Shown: positions 18,887 to 26,313 of the stretch, piece by piece
Position numbering within the stretch: the first letter of the stretch is position 1
Layout: every line of letters begins with the position of its first letter
DNA from: Micromonospora_G sp044901685
GTDB taxonomy: Bacteria; Actinomycetota; Actinomycetes; Mycobacteriales; Micromonosporaceae
Length of the DNA: 64,000 nucleotides
Assembly: GCF_044901685.1 (NCBI RefSeq)
Contig: NZ_JBJDPS010000002.1
Coordinates: 62,001 to 126,000, forward strand
Direction: 5' to 3'
Translations under genes and position numbers: made by a program
The notes under the pieces: model-generated
Seen by the model: only the letters and a program-made list of their open reading frames with translations
Database searches by the model: none
What the model was told of the DNA's origin: nothing

Positions 18887-18939
18887 GTAAGGAAGGGCCC
18901 CTTATTAACGCTATGCGTTAATAAGGGGCCCTTCCTTAC
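18887..18939. repeat. GGGCCCC hairpin element, copy 3 (perfect)
   Basis: This is a perfect inverted repeat with 25-bp arms around a 3-bp centre (TAT). The arms begin GTAAGGAAGGGCCCC. It ends 3 bp beyond the stop codon of the minus-strand bcp gene, so as in the other two copies it sits at the 3' end of a minus-strand gene. It lies between bcp and tRNA-Leu and probably acts as a terminator for bcp. Confidence 0.85.
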
Positions 18940-18942
18940 ACC

Positions 18943-19428
18943 TCAGTCCAGGCCCAGGTCGCGGCGGAGCTTGGCGACGTGTCCGGTGGCCTTGACGTTG
19001 TAGAGCGCCCGCTCGATCCGGCCCTCCTCGTCGATCACGAAGGTGGAGCGGATCACCCCGGTCACGGTACGGCCGTAGGACTGCTTTTCGCCGTACGCGC
19101 CGTACGCGGTCAGCACCGCCTTGTCCACGTCGGCGACGAGCGGGAAGGTGATCGCGTCCCGCTCGCGGAACTTGGCGAGCTTGCCCGGTTGGTCCGGCGA
19201 GATGCCGACCACCTCGTACCCGGCGGCCTGGAGCGACGCGAGCGAGTCGCGGAAGTCGCAGGCCTGCTTGGTGCAGCCCGGCGTCATCGCGGCCGGGTAC
19301 GCGTAGAGCACCACCTTCCGGCCGCGTAGCTCCCCGAGGGCGAGTGTCTTGCCGTCGTCCGTCGGCAGCGTGAATTCTGGCGCCAAATCGCCCGGCGTGA
19401 GGCGAGAACCCGTCATGGCAGGTGACAT
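18943..19428 (-). CDS. bcp: thioredoxin-dependent thiol peroxidase (bacterioferritin comigratory protein, peroxiredoxin)
   Basis: This 161-residue peroxiredoxin of the BCP/PrxQ class reduces hydrogen peroxide and organic peroxides using thioredoxin. The peroxidatic cysteine is in AAMTPGCTKQACDFRD; the second cysteine five residues later is the PrxQ-type resolving cysteine. GDLAPEFTLPTDDG and GVIRSTFVIDEEG are family blocks. I chose ATG 19428, which has a GGAG site six bases upstream; ATG 19416 is an in-frame alternative four codons later. It reads divergently from the cobalt ECF operon and is followed by a strong hairpin. Confidence 0.93.
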   Translation of the reverse strand: MSPAMTGSRLTPGDLAPEFTLPTDDGKTLALGELRGRKVVLYAYPAAMTPGCTKQACDFRDSLASLQAAGYEVVGISPDQPGKLAKFRERDAITFPLVADVDKAVLTAYGAYGEKQSYGRTVTGVIRSTFVIDEEGRIERALYNVKATGHVAKLRRDLGLD

Positions 19429-19560
19429 TACCCGCTCCGACCAGGCACGATCTTGAACGGTCACGTCCGTTGTTGCAAGATGCTGGCAACAGAGGTGGCT
19501 AGGCAAATACGCTGAGTTCCCCTGGCGCGGACCCTCCCTCGCCACGGGTGGGGAGGACGT

Positions 19561-20277
19561 ATGGACAACGTCGCGATGCACATCGCCAACGGGATCATCG
19601 ACGGTCCCGTTGCCGCGATCTACGGAGCGTTCGCGCTGGTGGTGCTCACGTTCTGCGTGATCCGTGGCCGGCGGGACCTGGACGACCGGCTGGCCCCGAT
19701 GGCCGGCCTGGTGGCGGCGTTCATCTTCGCCGTACAGATGCTCAACTTCCCGATCTTCACCGGGGCGGTCAGCGGACACCTGCTCGGTGGCGCGCTCGCC
19801 GCGATCCTGGTCGGCCCGTGGGTCGGCGCGCTCTGCGTGTCGGTGGTGCTGATCGTCCAGGCGCTGGTCTTCGGTGACGGTGGCGTGGCGATGCTCGGGC
19901 TGAACATCACCAACATGGCGATCGTCGGTACGGCCGCCGGATACCTGCTGATCGCACTGCTGCTCAGGGTCCTGCCGCGTACGCCGGCCGGGCTCGCCGT
20001 GACCGGCTTCGTCTCGGCCATGGTCAGCGTCGTGATCGCGTCCCAGGGTTTCGTCCTGCAGTACTGGCTCGGCGGCACCACCGACCTCGGTGGCTCGCTC
20101 GGCGGGCTCGCCGGCACCATGGCCGGCGCACACCTGCTGATCGGCATCGGCGAGGGGCTGATCACCGCCACCACCGTGGTCACCGTCGCCAAGGTACGAC
20201 CCGATCTTGTCTACGCCCTGCGCGGTCTGCGTACCGCGCCGGTCTTCTCGAACCCGGCCACCGGAGGTGCGCGGTGA
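19561..20277 (+). CDS. cbiM: energy-coupling factor transporter substrate-binding subunit CbiM (cobalt/nickel)
   Basis: This 238-residue integral membrane S-component is of the CbiM/NikM type, with about six to seven helices. It captures Co2+ or Ni2+ and works with CbiQ and CbiO. Family work shows that an N-terminal Met-His is needed for metal binding, and here MHIANGIIDGP begins five codons after the ATG with the best ribosome site (GGGGAGGACGT at 19561). Either translation starts at 19576, or the metal site tolerates a short extension. The gene is first of four in an operon and overlaps the next by GTGA. No cobalamin riboswitch fits in the 130-bp leader. Confidence 0.9.
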   Translation: MDNVAMHIANGIIDGPVAAIYGAFALVVLTFCVIRGRRDLDDRLAPMAGLVAAFIFAVQMLNFPIFTGAVSGHLLGGALAAILVGPWVGALCVSVVLIVQALVFGDGGVAMLGLNITNMAIVGTAAGYLLIALLLRVLPRTPAGLAVTGFVSAMVSVVIASQGFVLQYWLGGTTDLGGSLGGLAGTMAGAHLLIGIGEGLITATTVVTVAKVRPDLVYALRGLRTAPVFSNPATGGAR

Positions 20278-20762
20278 AGCGGAAGCACTGGGGATTCATC
20301 TTCGGCGGCCTGCTGGTCGCGCTCCTGCTCGCCGGGGTGGTGAGCAACTTCGCCTCGTCCCACCCGGACGGGCTGGACTCCTCGCTGCGTGAGGGCTGCA
20401 CCTTCGACGCCGAGGACAACATCACCGGCGGGAGCTGCCCGGCCCAGCAGACCAAGGACCACGAGCTGGCCGACAGCCCGCTCGCCGACTACGGGGTGAA
20501 GGGCGTGCAGAACCCGTACCTCTCCACCGGCCTGTCCGGTGTCGCCGGGGTGCTGATCACGTTCGCGGTCGGCGGTGGCCTGTTCTGGCTGACCCGTCGC
20601 CGGGGCACCGGCAAGCGGGCGGTCACCGGGTCGACCGCCGACGAAGCGACCGGCAGCGGGTCGACTGTCGACGGACCGACCGGCACCGGGTCGACCGCCG
20701 GCGAGCAGCGGCCGACCGGCACCGAAGCGGGCAAGCTGACCAGCACCGAAGCGGGCAAGTAG
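20274..20762 (+). CDS. PDGLE-domain protein, CbiN-like subunit of the cobalt/nickel ECF transporter
   Basis: This 162-residue protein has an N-terminal helix (FIFGGLLVALLLAGVVSNFA), the HPDGLDSSL motif that defines the PDGLE domain, an extracytoplasmic loop and a second helix (TGLSGVAGVLITFAVGGGLFWL). PDGLE and CbiN proteins are accessory membrane subunits of CbiMQO or NikMQO importers and assist metal loading of the M subunit. The final 50 residues are a low-complexity T-G-S-T repeat tail, likely a slippage product. The start overlaps cbiM (GTGA) and the stop abuts the ATG of cbiQ. Confidence 0.88.
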   Translation: MKRKHWGFIFGGLLVALLLAGVVSNFASSHPDGLDSSLREGCTFDAEDNITGGSCPAQQTKDHELADSPLADYGVKGVQNPYLSTGLSGVAGVLITFAVGGGLFWLTRRRGTGKRAVTGSTADEATGSGSTVDGPTGTGSTAGEQRPTGTEAGKLTSTEAGK

Positions 20763-21533
20763 ATGGGCGCCGGGCACGCGCACGTGCTCTACCGGGCCGG
20801 CACCTCGCCCGTGCACCGGCTCCCGGCCGAGGTGAAGATCACGGCGATGGTGGCGTTCAGCATCGCCGTGGTCGCCACCCCGCGCGAGGCGTTCTGGGCG
20901 TACGGCGGCTACGCGCTGCTGATCGCGCTGGTGGCGGCGCTGGCCCGGATCGGCCCAGGTTGGCTGCTCAAGCGTTCGCTGATCGAGCTGCCGTTTGTCC
21001 TCTTCGCGTTCGTCCTGCCCTTCCTCGGCACCGGCGAGCGGGTCGAGTGGCTCGGCCTGCACCTTTCCGTCGACGGGCTGTACGGCGGCTGGAACATCCT
21101 GGCGAAGGGAACGCTCGGCGTACTGGCCTCGCTCCTGCTCGCCGGGACCACCACCATGCGGGACCTGATCATCGGCCTGGACCGGCTGCACTGCCCGCAG
21201 ATCCTGACCCAGATCGCCACCTTCATGCTGCGTTACCTCGACGTGCTGACCGGCGAGGCCCGGCGGATGCGGGTGGCCCGGCTCTCCCGGGGCGACGACC
21301 CGCGTTTCCTCTGGCAGTTGCGCGGCCTCGCCGCCGGCATCGGCGCGCTCTTCCTGCGCGCGTTCGAGCGCGGCGAGCGGGTCTACCTGGCCATGCTCTC
21401 CCGGGGGTACGCGGGCCGGATGCCGGTCGTCTGGCAGTCGGCCGGGGCGGCGACGGCCGGGCACTGGGTCGTCGGGGCGACGGTGCCGCTCACCGCCGCC
21501 GGCATCGCCGTCACCGCACTGGTGCTGTCGTGA
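20763..21533 (+). CDS. cbiQ: energy-coupling factor transmembrane component CbiQ
   Basis: This 256-residue T-component spans the membrane and couples ATP hydrolysis by CbiO to movement of CbiM. Family features are the N-terminal SPVHRLPAEVKI block, several hydrophobic helices, and the C-terminal coupling motifs with Ala-Arg-Gly character (here MRVARLSRGDDPRF and YLAMLSRGYAGRMP). The ATG follows the stop of the preceding gene without a gap. It is 76 bp upstream of cbiO, the spacer being a degenerate GTCGCCACCGG-type repeat. Confidence 0.92.
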   Translation: MGAGHAHVLYRAGTSPVHRLPAEVKITAMVAFSIAVVATPREAFWAYGGYALLIALVAALARIGPGWLLKRSLIELPFVLFAFVLPFLGTGERVEWLGLHLSVDGLYGGWNILAKGTLGVLASLLLAGTTTMRDLIIGLDRLHCPQILTQIATFMLRYLDVLTGEARRMRVARLSRGDDPRFLWQLRGLAAGIGALFLRAFERGERVYLAMLSRGYAGRMPVVWQSAGAATAGHWVVGATVPLTAAGIAVTALVLS

Positions 21534-21609
21534 CCAGCCTCGCCCTGACCGGCAGCGTCGCCACCGGCCGCGTTGTGACCGGCCGCGTCGCCACCGGTCG
21601 GGGGCTGTC

Positions 21610-22386
21610 ATGATCGGTGCCGTGGAAACCGCTGCCTCGCTGGACGTACGGGACGTGCGTTTTGCCTATCCCGACGGTCACGTCGCCCTGGACGGGGTCG
21701 ACCTGACCGTGCCCCGGGGGGAACGGGTGGCCCTGCTCGGTCCGAACGGCGCCGGCAAGACCACGCTGGTGCTGCACCTGAACGGCATCCTGAACCCGAC
21801 GCACGGCACGGTGGCGGTCGGCGGGCTCACCGTCGACCGGGACCGGGCCACCCTGGCCGAGATCCGCCGCCGGGTCGGCATCGTCTTCCAGGACCCGGAC
21901 GACCAGCTCTTCCTCCCCACCGTGGCGGAGGACGTGGCGTTCGGCCCGGCCAACCTCGGGCTGCGGGGTGCCGAACTGGCCGCCCGGGTCGACGAGGCCC
22001 TGACGGCGGTCGGGATGAGTGAGCACCGGGACCGGGCGCCGCACCACCTCTCCTTCGGGCAGCGCCGCCGGGTGGCGGTGGCGACCGTGCTCGCCATGCA
22101 CCCGGAGATCCTGGTGCTCGACGAGCCCTCGTCCAACCTCGACCCGGCGGCTCGGCGGGAACTGGCCGAGATCCTGCGCGGACTGCCGGTGACCCTGCTG
22201 ATGGTCACCCACGACCTGCCGTACGCGCTGGAGCTCTGCGACCGGGCGGTGATCCTGGACGGCGGCCGGATCGTCGCCGACGGCGCCACCGGTGACCTGC
22301 TCGCCGACGCCGACCTGCTGGCCCGGCACCGGCTGGAGCTGCCCTACGGGTTCGACCCGGTGGCGGCTGCCGCCGCCCGCGCCTGA
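21610..22386 (+). CDS. cbiO: energy-coupling factor ABC transporter ATP-binding protein CbiO
   Basis: This 258-residue ABC ATPase powers the cobalt/nickel importer. It has Walker A GPNGAGKTT, a Q-loop in FQDPDDQLF (the ECF-type Q-D-P-D-D-Q-L form), signature LSFGQRRRVAVA, Walker B ILVLDEPSSNLDP and a switch His in MVTHDLPYA. It is the last gene of the operon and overlaps the convergent membrane-protein gene at its 3' end by 43 bp. The leader has an unusual repeat of GACCGGCCGCGTCGCCACC. ATG 21610 gives a normal N-terminus. Confidence 0.95.
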   Translation: MIGAVETAASLDVRDVRFAYPDGHVALDGVDLTVPRGERVALLGPNGAGKTTLVLHLNGILNPTHGTVAVGGLTVDRDRATLAEIRRRVGIVFQDPDDQLFLPTVAEDVAFGPANLGLRGAELAARVDEALTAVGMSEHRDRAPHHLSFGQRRRVAVATVLAMHPEILVLDEPSSNLDPAARRELAEILRGLPVTLLMVTHDLPYALELCDRAVILDGGRIVADGATGDLLADADLLARHRLELPYGFDPVAAAAARA

Positions 22387-23462
22387 CCGTCACCTTCGGA
22401 AGCGGGGTCCGGCGCGACCTCTTGCGGTGCGGCACGCAGCCGCAGCACCCCGGCCAGGGCGCCACCGACGCCGACCACGATCACCACCGCGACCAGCAGC
22501 CGGGCCGAGACCGCCGGCCAGGGCACCGGCGCGACCGACCGGCCGAAGACCGCCGCGTTGGCCACCCCGGCGAAGAGCGCCAGGCAGGCCCCGGAGAGGG
22601 CCAGGGCAAAGTCGGCGGCCGGACGTCGGGCCAGCGCGTACGCCCCGGCGGTGACCGCGCCGAGTCCGGTGAGCACCGGCCAGATCTGACCGGCGAGCAG
22701 ACCGGTCAGCACCCCACCGACGCCGACCGCTCCGGCGTCCAGCTCCCGGGCCACGGCGAGCGTCACCGCACCCAGCCCGGCCAGGGCGAAGCCGCCGGCC
22801 AGCACGGCGGTCACCGTACGGCCGGGGCGTCGGTCGGCGGGGAGTACGCCGAGTGTGCCGAGCAGCAGGGCACCGACCACGGTCGCCAGCCACCAGGAGC
22901 CGGGGTTCGGCGGTGGGACCCAGTCCAGGGTCCCGCGCAATTCCATCGGGGTCACCCCGTCGCGCATCGGCACGACCCAGTCCCGGACCCGGTGGGTCCG
23001 GTCCGGGTCGGCGACCACCTGTGGCGGGCGCCCCTGCTCGACCCAGTGCGTCCGACGGTCGTGCCAGCGGACCACCGGCTCGGTGTCGATCCGCCGCCAG
23101 TCCGGTGGCAGGGTCGAGTCGGCGGTGGCCGGTACGGCGCTGTCCGCGTCAAGGGTCTGGTTGACGTACGTGGTGGGGGAGTTGCGGTTCTCGTACGTGC
23201 CGTCCGGCCGGACCTCGAGGTAGGGCTCGCCGTCGTAGCCGAGCACCTCGATGGTGCGACCGGTCCGGTTGGTGAGCTCCAGTCGGGCGCCCGCCTCGAT
23301 CGCACGTACGGTGACGCCGGGCAGCGCCGGGGCGAGCCCGGTGACCTCGGTCCGGTAGTCCGTCCCGTCCGGTGCGTCCGCCCCGTGGGCGAAGGCGGGC
23401 GCGCCCACCGCGAGCGCGCCGAGCAGGCCGGCGGCGCACGCGGTGAGCAGGCGACGGATCAC
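22344..23462 (-). CDS. exported membrane protein, possible copper-associated, function unknown
   Basis: This 372-residue protein has a signal peptide (RRLLTACAAGLLGALAVG, cut near AFAHG), a soluble beta-rich domain of about 170 residues, then six hydrophobic helices in the C-terminal half. The mature N-terminus begins at or near His-Gly, as in exported copper proteins of the YcnI and CopC type. Blocks such as LELTNRTGRTIEVLGYDGEPYLEV and NQTLDADSAVPA recur in actinobacterial proteins encoded near copper genes. Start GTG 23462 overlaps the stop of the DsbA-like gene. A role in metal handling is inferred from these features and neighbours; I do not recognise a characterised family. Confidence 0.65.
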   Translation of the reverse strand: MIRRLLTACAAGLLGALAVGAPAFAHGADAPDGTDYRTEVTGLAPALPGVTVRAIEAGARLELTNRTGRTIEVLGYDGEPYLEVRPDGTYENRNSPTTYVNQTLDADSAVPATADSTLPPDWRRIDTEPVVRWHDRRTHWVEQGRPPQVVADPDRTHRVRDWVVPMRDGVTPMELRGTLDWVPPPNPGSWWLATVVGALLLGTLGVLPADRRPGRTVTAVLAGGFALAGLGAVTLAVARELDAGAVGVGGVLTGLLAGQIWPVLTGLGAVTAGAYALARRPAADFALALSGACLALFAGVANAAVFGRSVAPVPWPAVSARLLVAVVIVVGVGGALAGVLRLRAAPQEVAPDPASEGDGQARAAAAATGSNP

Positions 23463-24295
23463 TTGGTGGCCGCTGCCACGGCTGCCTTGAGGGCGTCCGG
23501 GTTCGGGTCCACGCCCTTGCCGTTGACCAGCACGGTCGGGGTGCTGTTGATGTTCGCCCGACTCGCCTCCTCGGTCACATGCGCGGTCCACGACTTGAAC
23601 GTACCGTCACGGACGCAGGAGCCGAAGGTGCCCCCGTCCAGGCCGACCCCGGTGCCGATGTCGATCAGCTCCTGGTCGCTGAGGCCGGCACTGCCCTCGG
23701 CCGGCTGGCGGTTGAACAGCGCCTCGACGTACTCCCGGAACTTGCCCTGGTTGGCCGCGCAGCCGGAGGCGGCGGACGACCGGGTCGAGTACTCGGTGGA
23801 AGAGGCCCGGTCCAGGTACGCCACCGGGTGGTACAGGACCCGCACCTTGTTCTCGCTGACGAGCTGGTCCAGGGTGCTCCCGGTGGACTTCTCGAACTGC
23901 CCGCAGAACGGGCAGATGAAGTCCTCGTAGATGTCGACCGTGACCGGGCCGGTGCCGACCGCGATCGCGTTGCCGTCGGCGGTCGCCCCGGCCGGCGCGG
24001 TGAACTTGCTGGTCGAGTCCTGGCCGGCGAAGGCGGCCCAGCCGATCAGCCCGGCGATGACCAGCACCGCCACCGCGACCAGCGAGGTCCAGAGGGTACG
24101 TCGACGGCGCCGCTCCCGGGCCAGTTGCTCCCGGACCACCCGCGCCGAACTCTTCTTCGGCGTCTTCTGCGCCTTCTGCGGTCCCTGCTGCGCCTTCTGC
24201 GGTCCTTGCTGGGCTTTCTGCGGCCCCTTCTGGGCCTTCTCCGGCCGCCGTCCCGGTCCGCCGCCTTGGCGGCCCGGCCCCCGTGGACTACTCAT
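23459..24295 (-). CDS. membrane-anchored DsbA-like thioredoxin-fold protein
   Basis: This 278-residue protein has a long cytoplasmic N-terminus of repeated K-A-Q-x-G-P-Q units (about residues 18-45), one membrane anchor (LWTSLVAVAVLVIAGLIGWAAF) and an extracytoplasmic DsbA/thioredoxin-4 domain. The redox site is CPFC in EDFICPFCGQFE near residue 128, and the cis-proline loop is INSTPTVLVNG near residue 250. Such proteins form or isomerise disulfides in exported proteins. It overlaps the MauE-like gene upstream and the membrane-protein gene downstream, so the three are an operon. The charged repeat tail is unusual and probably arose by slippage. Confidence 0.88.
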   Translation of the reverse strand: MSSPRGPGRQGGGPGRRPEKAQKGPQKAQQGPQKAQQGPQKAQKTPKKSSARVVREQLARERRRRRTLWTSLVAVAVLVIAGLIGWAAFAGQDSTSKFTAPAGATADGNAIAVGTGPVTVDIYEDFICPFCGQFEKSTGSTLDQLVSENKVRVLYHPVAYLDRASSTEYSTRSSAASGCAANQGKFREYVEALFNRQPAEGSAGLSDQELIDIGTGVGLDGGTFGSCVRDGTFKSWTAHVTEEASRANINSTPTVLVNGKGVDPNPDALKAAVAAATK

Positions 24296-24806
24296 CCTCG
24301 TCCTCCAGACGCTGCCCGCCGGTTATCCACCGGTCGATCGAAAACGGGCTGCGTGGCCAGCGCAGCAGGAAGGCCGCCATGATCAGAAAGCCGATGTCCC
24401 GCAGGATCTCCGGCAGGTAGCTCGGGGTCTGGCCGGCGGCGAGCGGCCCGCCCTCGCTGAAGCAGCCGCAGTCGATGGCCAGGCCCCGGATCCAGGCCGA
24501 GCTGATACCGGCGATGAAGATCACCAGCAGCAACGCGGAGACACCGGCGGCGAGTCGGGTGGCCAGGCCGAGCAGGAGCAGCACGGCGAGGGCGATCTCC
24601 ACGAACGGCTGCGCCGCCCCGATCGCCCTGGCCACGTCGAAGGAGAAGATCTGGTACGCGTTGACGGCCCGACCGGAGGCGGCGAGGTCGCCGACCTTCG
24701 TACTGCCGGCCCAGAACCAGACCGCCGCCAGCCCGAGCCGGACGGCCAGCCCGAGCCACGGTTGGACCGGATCCCAACGCGCGCGTGCTGAGGTCACCAA
24801 GGTCAT
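24288..24806 (-). CDS. MauE/DoxX family redox-associated membrane protein
   Basis: This 172-residue protein has four hydrophobic helices typical of MauE/DoxX proteins (GLAVRLGLAAVWFWAGSTKV, VEIALAVLLLLGLA and two more). A Cys pair lies in the loop IDCGCFSEGG near residue 118, as in MauE-like proteins that recycle a DsbA partner. The gene overlaps the DsbA-like gene by 8 bp, which matches a role in passing electrons or disulfides across the membrane to that protein. It is the first gene of the three-gene minus-strand operon. Confidence 0.84.
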   Translation of the reverse strand: MTLVTSARARWDPVQPWLGLAVRLGLAAVWFWAGSTKVGDLAASGRAVNAYQIFSFDVARAIGAAQPFVEIALAVLLLLGLATRLAAGVSALLLVIFIAGISSAWIRGLAIDCGCFSEGGPLAAGQTPSYLPEILRDIGFLIMAAFLLRWPRSPFSIDRWITGGQRLEDEDE

Positions 24807-24909
24807 GGTCCCTTAGTCGCCCGGGTGTGGTGGCGGGTTCCGCCTTCCAGGCAAGTCCCAGCCAGTCCCAGGAACCTCCCAGCCGGTCATCCGGCCGGCT
24901 GGCTCCGGC

Positions 24910-25515
24910 TCAGCTCGCCAGCGCATCGCCGACCGCCTCCACCAGTTCCGCCCGCGCCCGCGCCACCCGGGACCGGATGGTGCCGACCGGCACCCCCTCC
25001 ACCGCCGCCGCCTCCGCGTACGACAGGCCGAGCACCTGGGTCAGCACGAACGCCTCGCGCCGTTCGGCGGGCAACCGCCGGAGCAGGTCGGTCGCGCCGA
25101 GCTGCCCGGCCGGGTCGGGGTAGGGGTGGTCGGTGTGCGCCGCGACGGCGAGCCGTTCGTCCAGGCGGCGGCGCCGGACCACGGTACGGAGATGGTCGGC
25201 GCAGGCCCGGCGGGCGATGCCGAGCAACCAGGTACGGGCACTCGACCGCCCCTCGAACGCGGGCAGTGCCCGGAACGCCCGGAGGTAGGTCTCCTGGACC
25301 AGGTCGTCCGCGCTGTCCCGGTCGACCAGTGCCGCCGCGAACCGCCACACCTCCGTCTGGGTGGCCCGGACGAACGCCGCCTGCGCCACCGGGTCCCCGT
25401 CCCGGGCGCGCAGCGCCCAGTGGCTCGCGTCGTCCAGCGCGAGCGTCCGGTCGACCGCCGCCACGACGTCGGCGGCGGCGCTGACCTGCTCGGACTCGCG
25501 CGGGACGGGGATCAC
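24910..25515 (-). CDS. ECF-type RNA polymerase sigma factor
   Basis: This 201-residue sigma-70 family factor has only regions 2 and 4. Region 2 spans DPVAQAAFVRATQTEVWRFA through DSADDLVQETYLRAFRALPAF and TWLLGIARRACADHLR. Region 4 is RRLPAERREAFVLTQVLGLSYAEAAAVEGVPVGTIRSRVARAR, split around residues 140-190. The frame is open to 25584; I prefer the GTG at 25515 because the residues before it look non-conserved. It reads divergently from a zinc-finger membrane protein gene 110 bp away, the usual partner type for an anti-sigma factor. Linkage to copper genes suggests a metal-stress regulon (inference). Confidence 0.88.
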   Translation of the reverse strand: MIPVPRESEQVSAAADVVAAVDRTLALDDASHWALRARDGDPVAQAAFVRATQTEVWRFAAALVDRDSADDLVQETYLRAFRALPAFEGRSSARTWLLGIARRACADHLRTVVRRRRLDERLAVAAHTDHPYPDPAGQLGATDLLRRLPAERREAFVLTQVLGLSYAEAAAVEGVPVGTIRSRVARARAELVEAVGDALAS

Positions 25516-25624
25516 GACATCCGAGGTTACGCGCGCGGCCGGAGTGCGGGGGTCGCCTTGGCCGGCTTGGGTGCGGTTGCGCACGTCCGGGAACTTTTCC
25601 GGGCTCTACGCCGACTATCTCCCC

Positions 25625-26278
25625 ATGACCTGCGACGAGGTACGGGTCGCGCTCTCCGCGCGGCTCGACGGAGAAGACCCGCGCGCGCCGATGGAGGCGC
25701 TCGACGCGCACACCCTGACCTGCCCCGGCTGCCAGCTCTGGCTGGCCCGGGCGGAAGAACTCGGCCAGGTCATGCGGACCGTACGGGCGGTCGAGGTGCC
25801 CGACCTCACCGCCACCGTACTCGCCGCGGTGGCCGCCGACCCGGCTGCCACGGCAGCGGCCCGTCGCCGCTCCTCGGCCGCGTACGGCCGGCGCCAGATC
25901 CTCCGGGTGGCGGTCGCGGTGGCCGCCGTCGCCCAACTCGCCATCGCGCTGCCGATCCTGCTGGCCGGCTTCGGCGTCGAGGTCGACCTGCACACCAGCC
26001 GCGAGATGGCCTCGTTCGACGTGGCGCTAGCGGTCGGGTTCGCGCTCGCCGCCTACCGGCCGGAGCGGGCGCAGGCGTTTGTGCCGGTCGCCTTCGTGCT
26101 CGCGGTCTGCCTCGCCGGCACCAGCGCGATCGACGTGGTGAACTCGACCACAGCGGTGGTGCACGAGATCGGTCACCTGGCCACGGTGGTCCAGGCCGGG
26201 TTGCTCTGGGCGCTCGGTCGGGTCAACCGGCGGATCGACCCGCCGCTGCGCGTGGCGGCGGTGGCGGGTCGCGGGTGA
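25625..26278 (+). CDS. zinc-finger (zf-HC2) membrane protein, candidate anti-sigma factor
   Basis: This 217-residue protein starts with a zf-HC2 module: Cys3, then H-x3-C-x2-C in AHTLTCPGCQLW (about residues 30-37). This is the ZAS signature of anti-sigma factors that hold ECF sigma factors until metal or redox stress. Four or more hydrophobic helices follow from about residue 95. Its divergent position to the ECF sigma gene and its place upstream of the CopC-CopD gene (35 bp) fit a regulator that shares control with copper genes. It lacks the long periplasmic sensor domain of some anti-sigmas. ATG 25625 chosen; the frame upstream is shadow of the sigma gene. Confidence 0.78.
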   Translation: MTCDEVRVALSARLDGEDPRAPMEALDAHTLTCPGCQLWLARAEELGQVMRTVRAVEVPDLTATVLAAVAADPAATAAARRRSSAAYGRRQILRVAVAVAAVAQLAIALPILLAGFGVEVDLHTSREMASFDVALAVGFALAAYRPERAQAFVPVAFVLAVCLAGTSAIDVVNSTTAVVHEIGHLATVVQAGLLWALGRVNRRIDPPLRVAAVAGRG

Positions 26279-26313
26279 CTCCAGGTCGCGCCGGGGTGGG
26301 TAACTGGGCGAGC

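Noticed and set aside
19440..19560. Cobalamin or NiCo riboswitch upstream of cbiM
   Set aside because: The leader is too short for a cobalamin riboswitch and I could not find its conserved core, nor a NiCo four-way junction.
25126..26313. 396-codon in-frame extension upstream of the CopC-CopD fusion
   Set aside because: It runs antisense to the sigma gene and across the zinc-finger gene, has Arg/Gly/Pro-rich shadow composition, and the signal peptide of CopC needs the start at 26314 or 26323.
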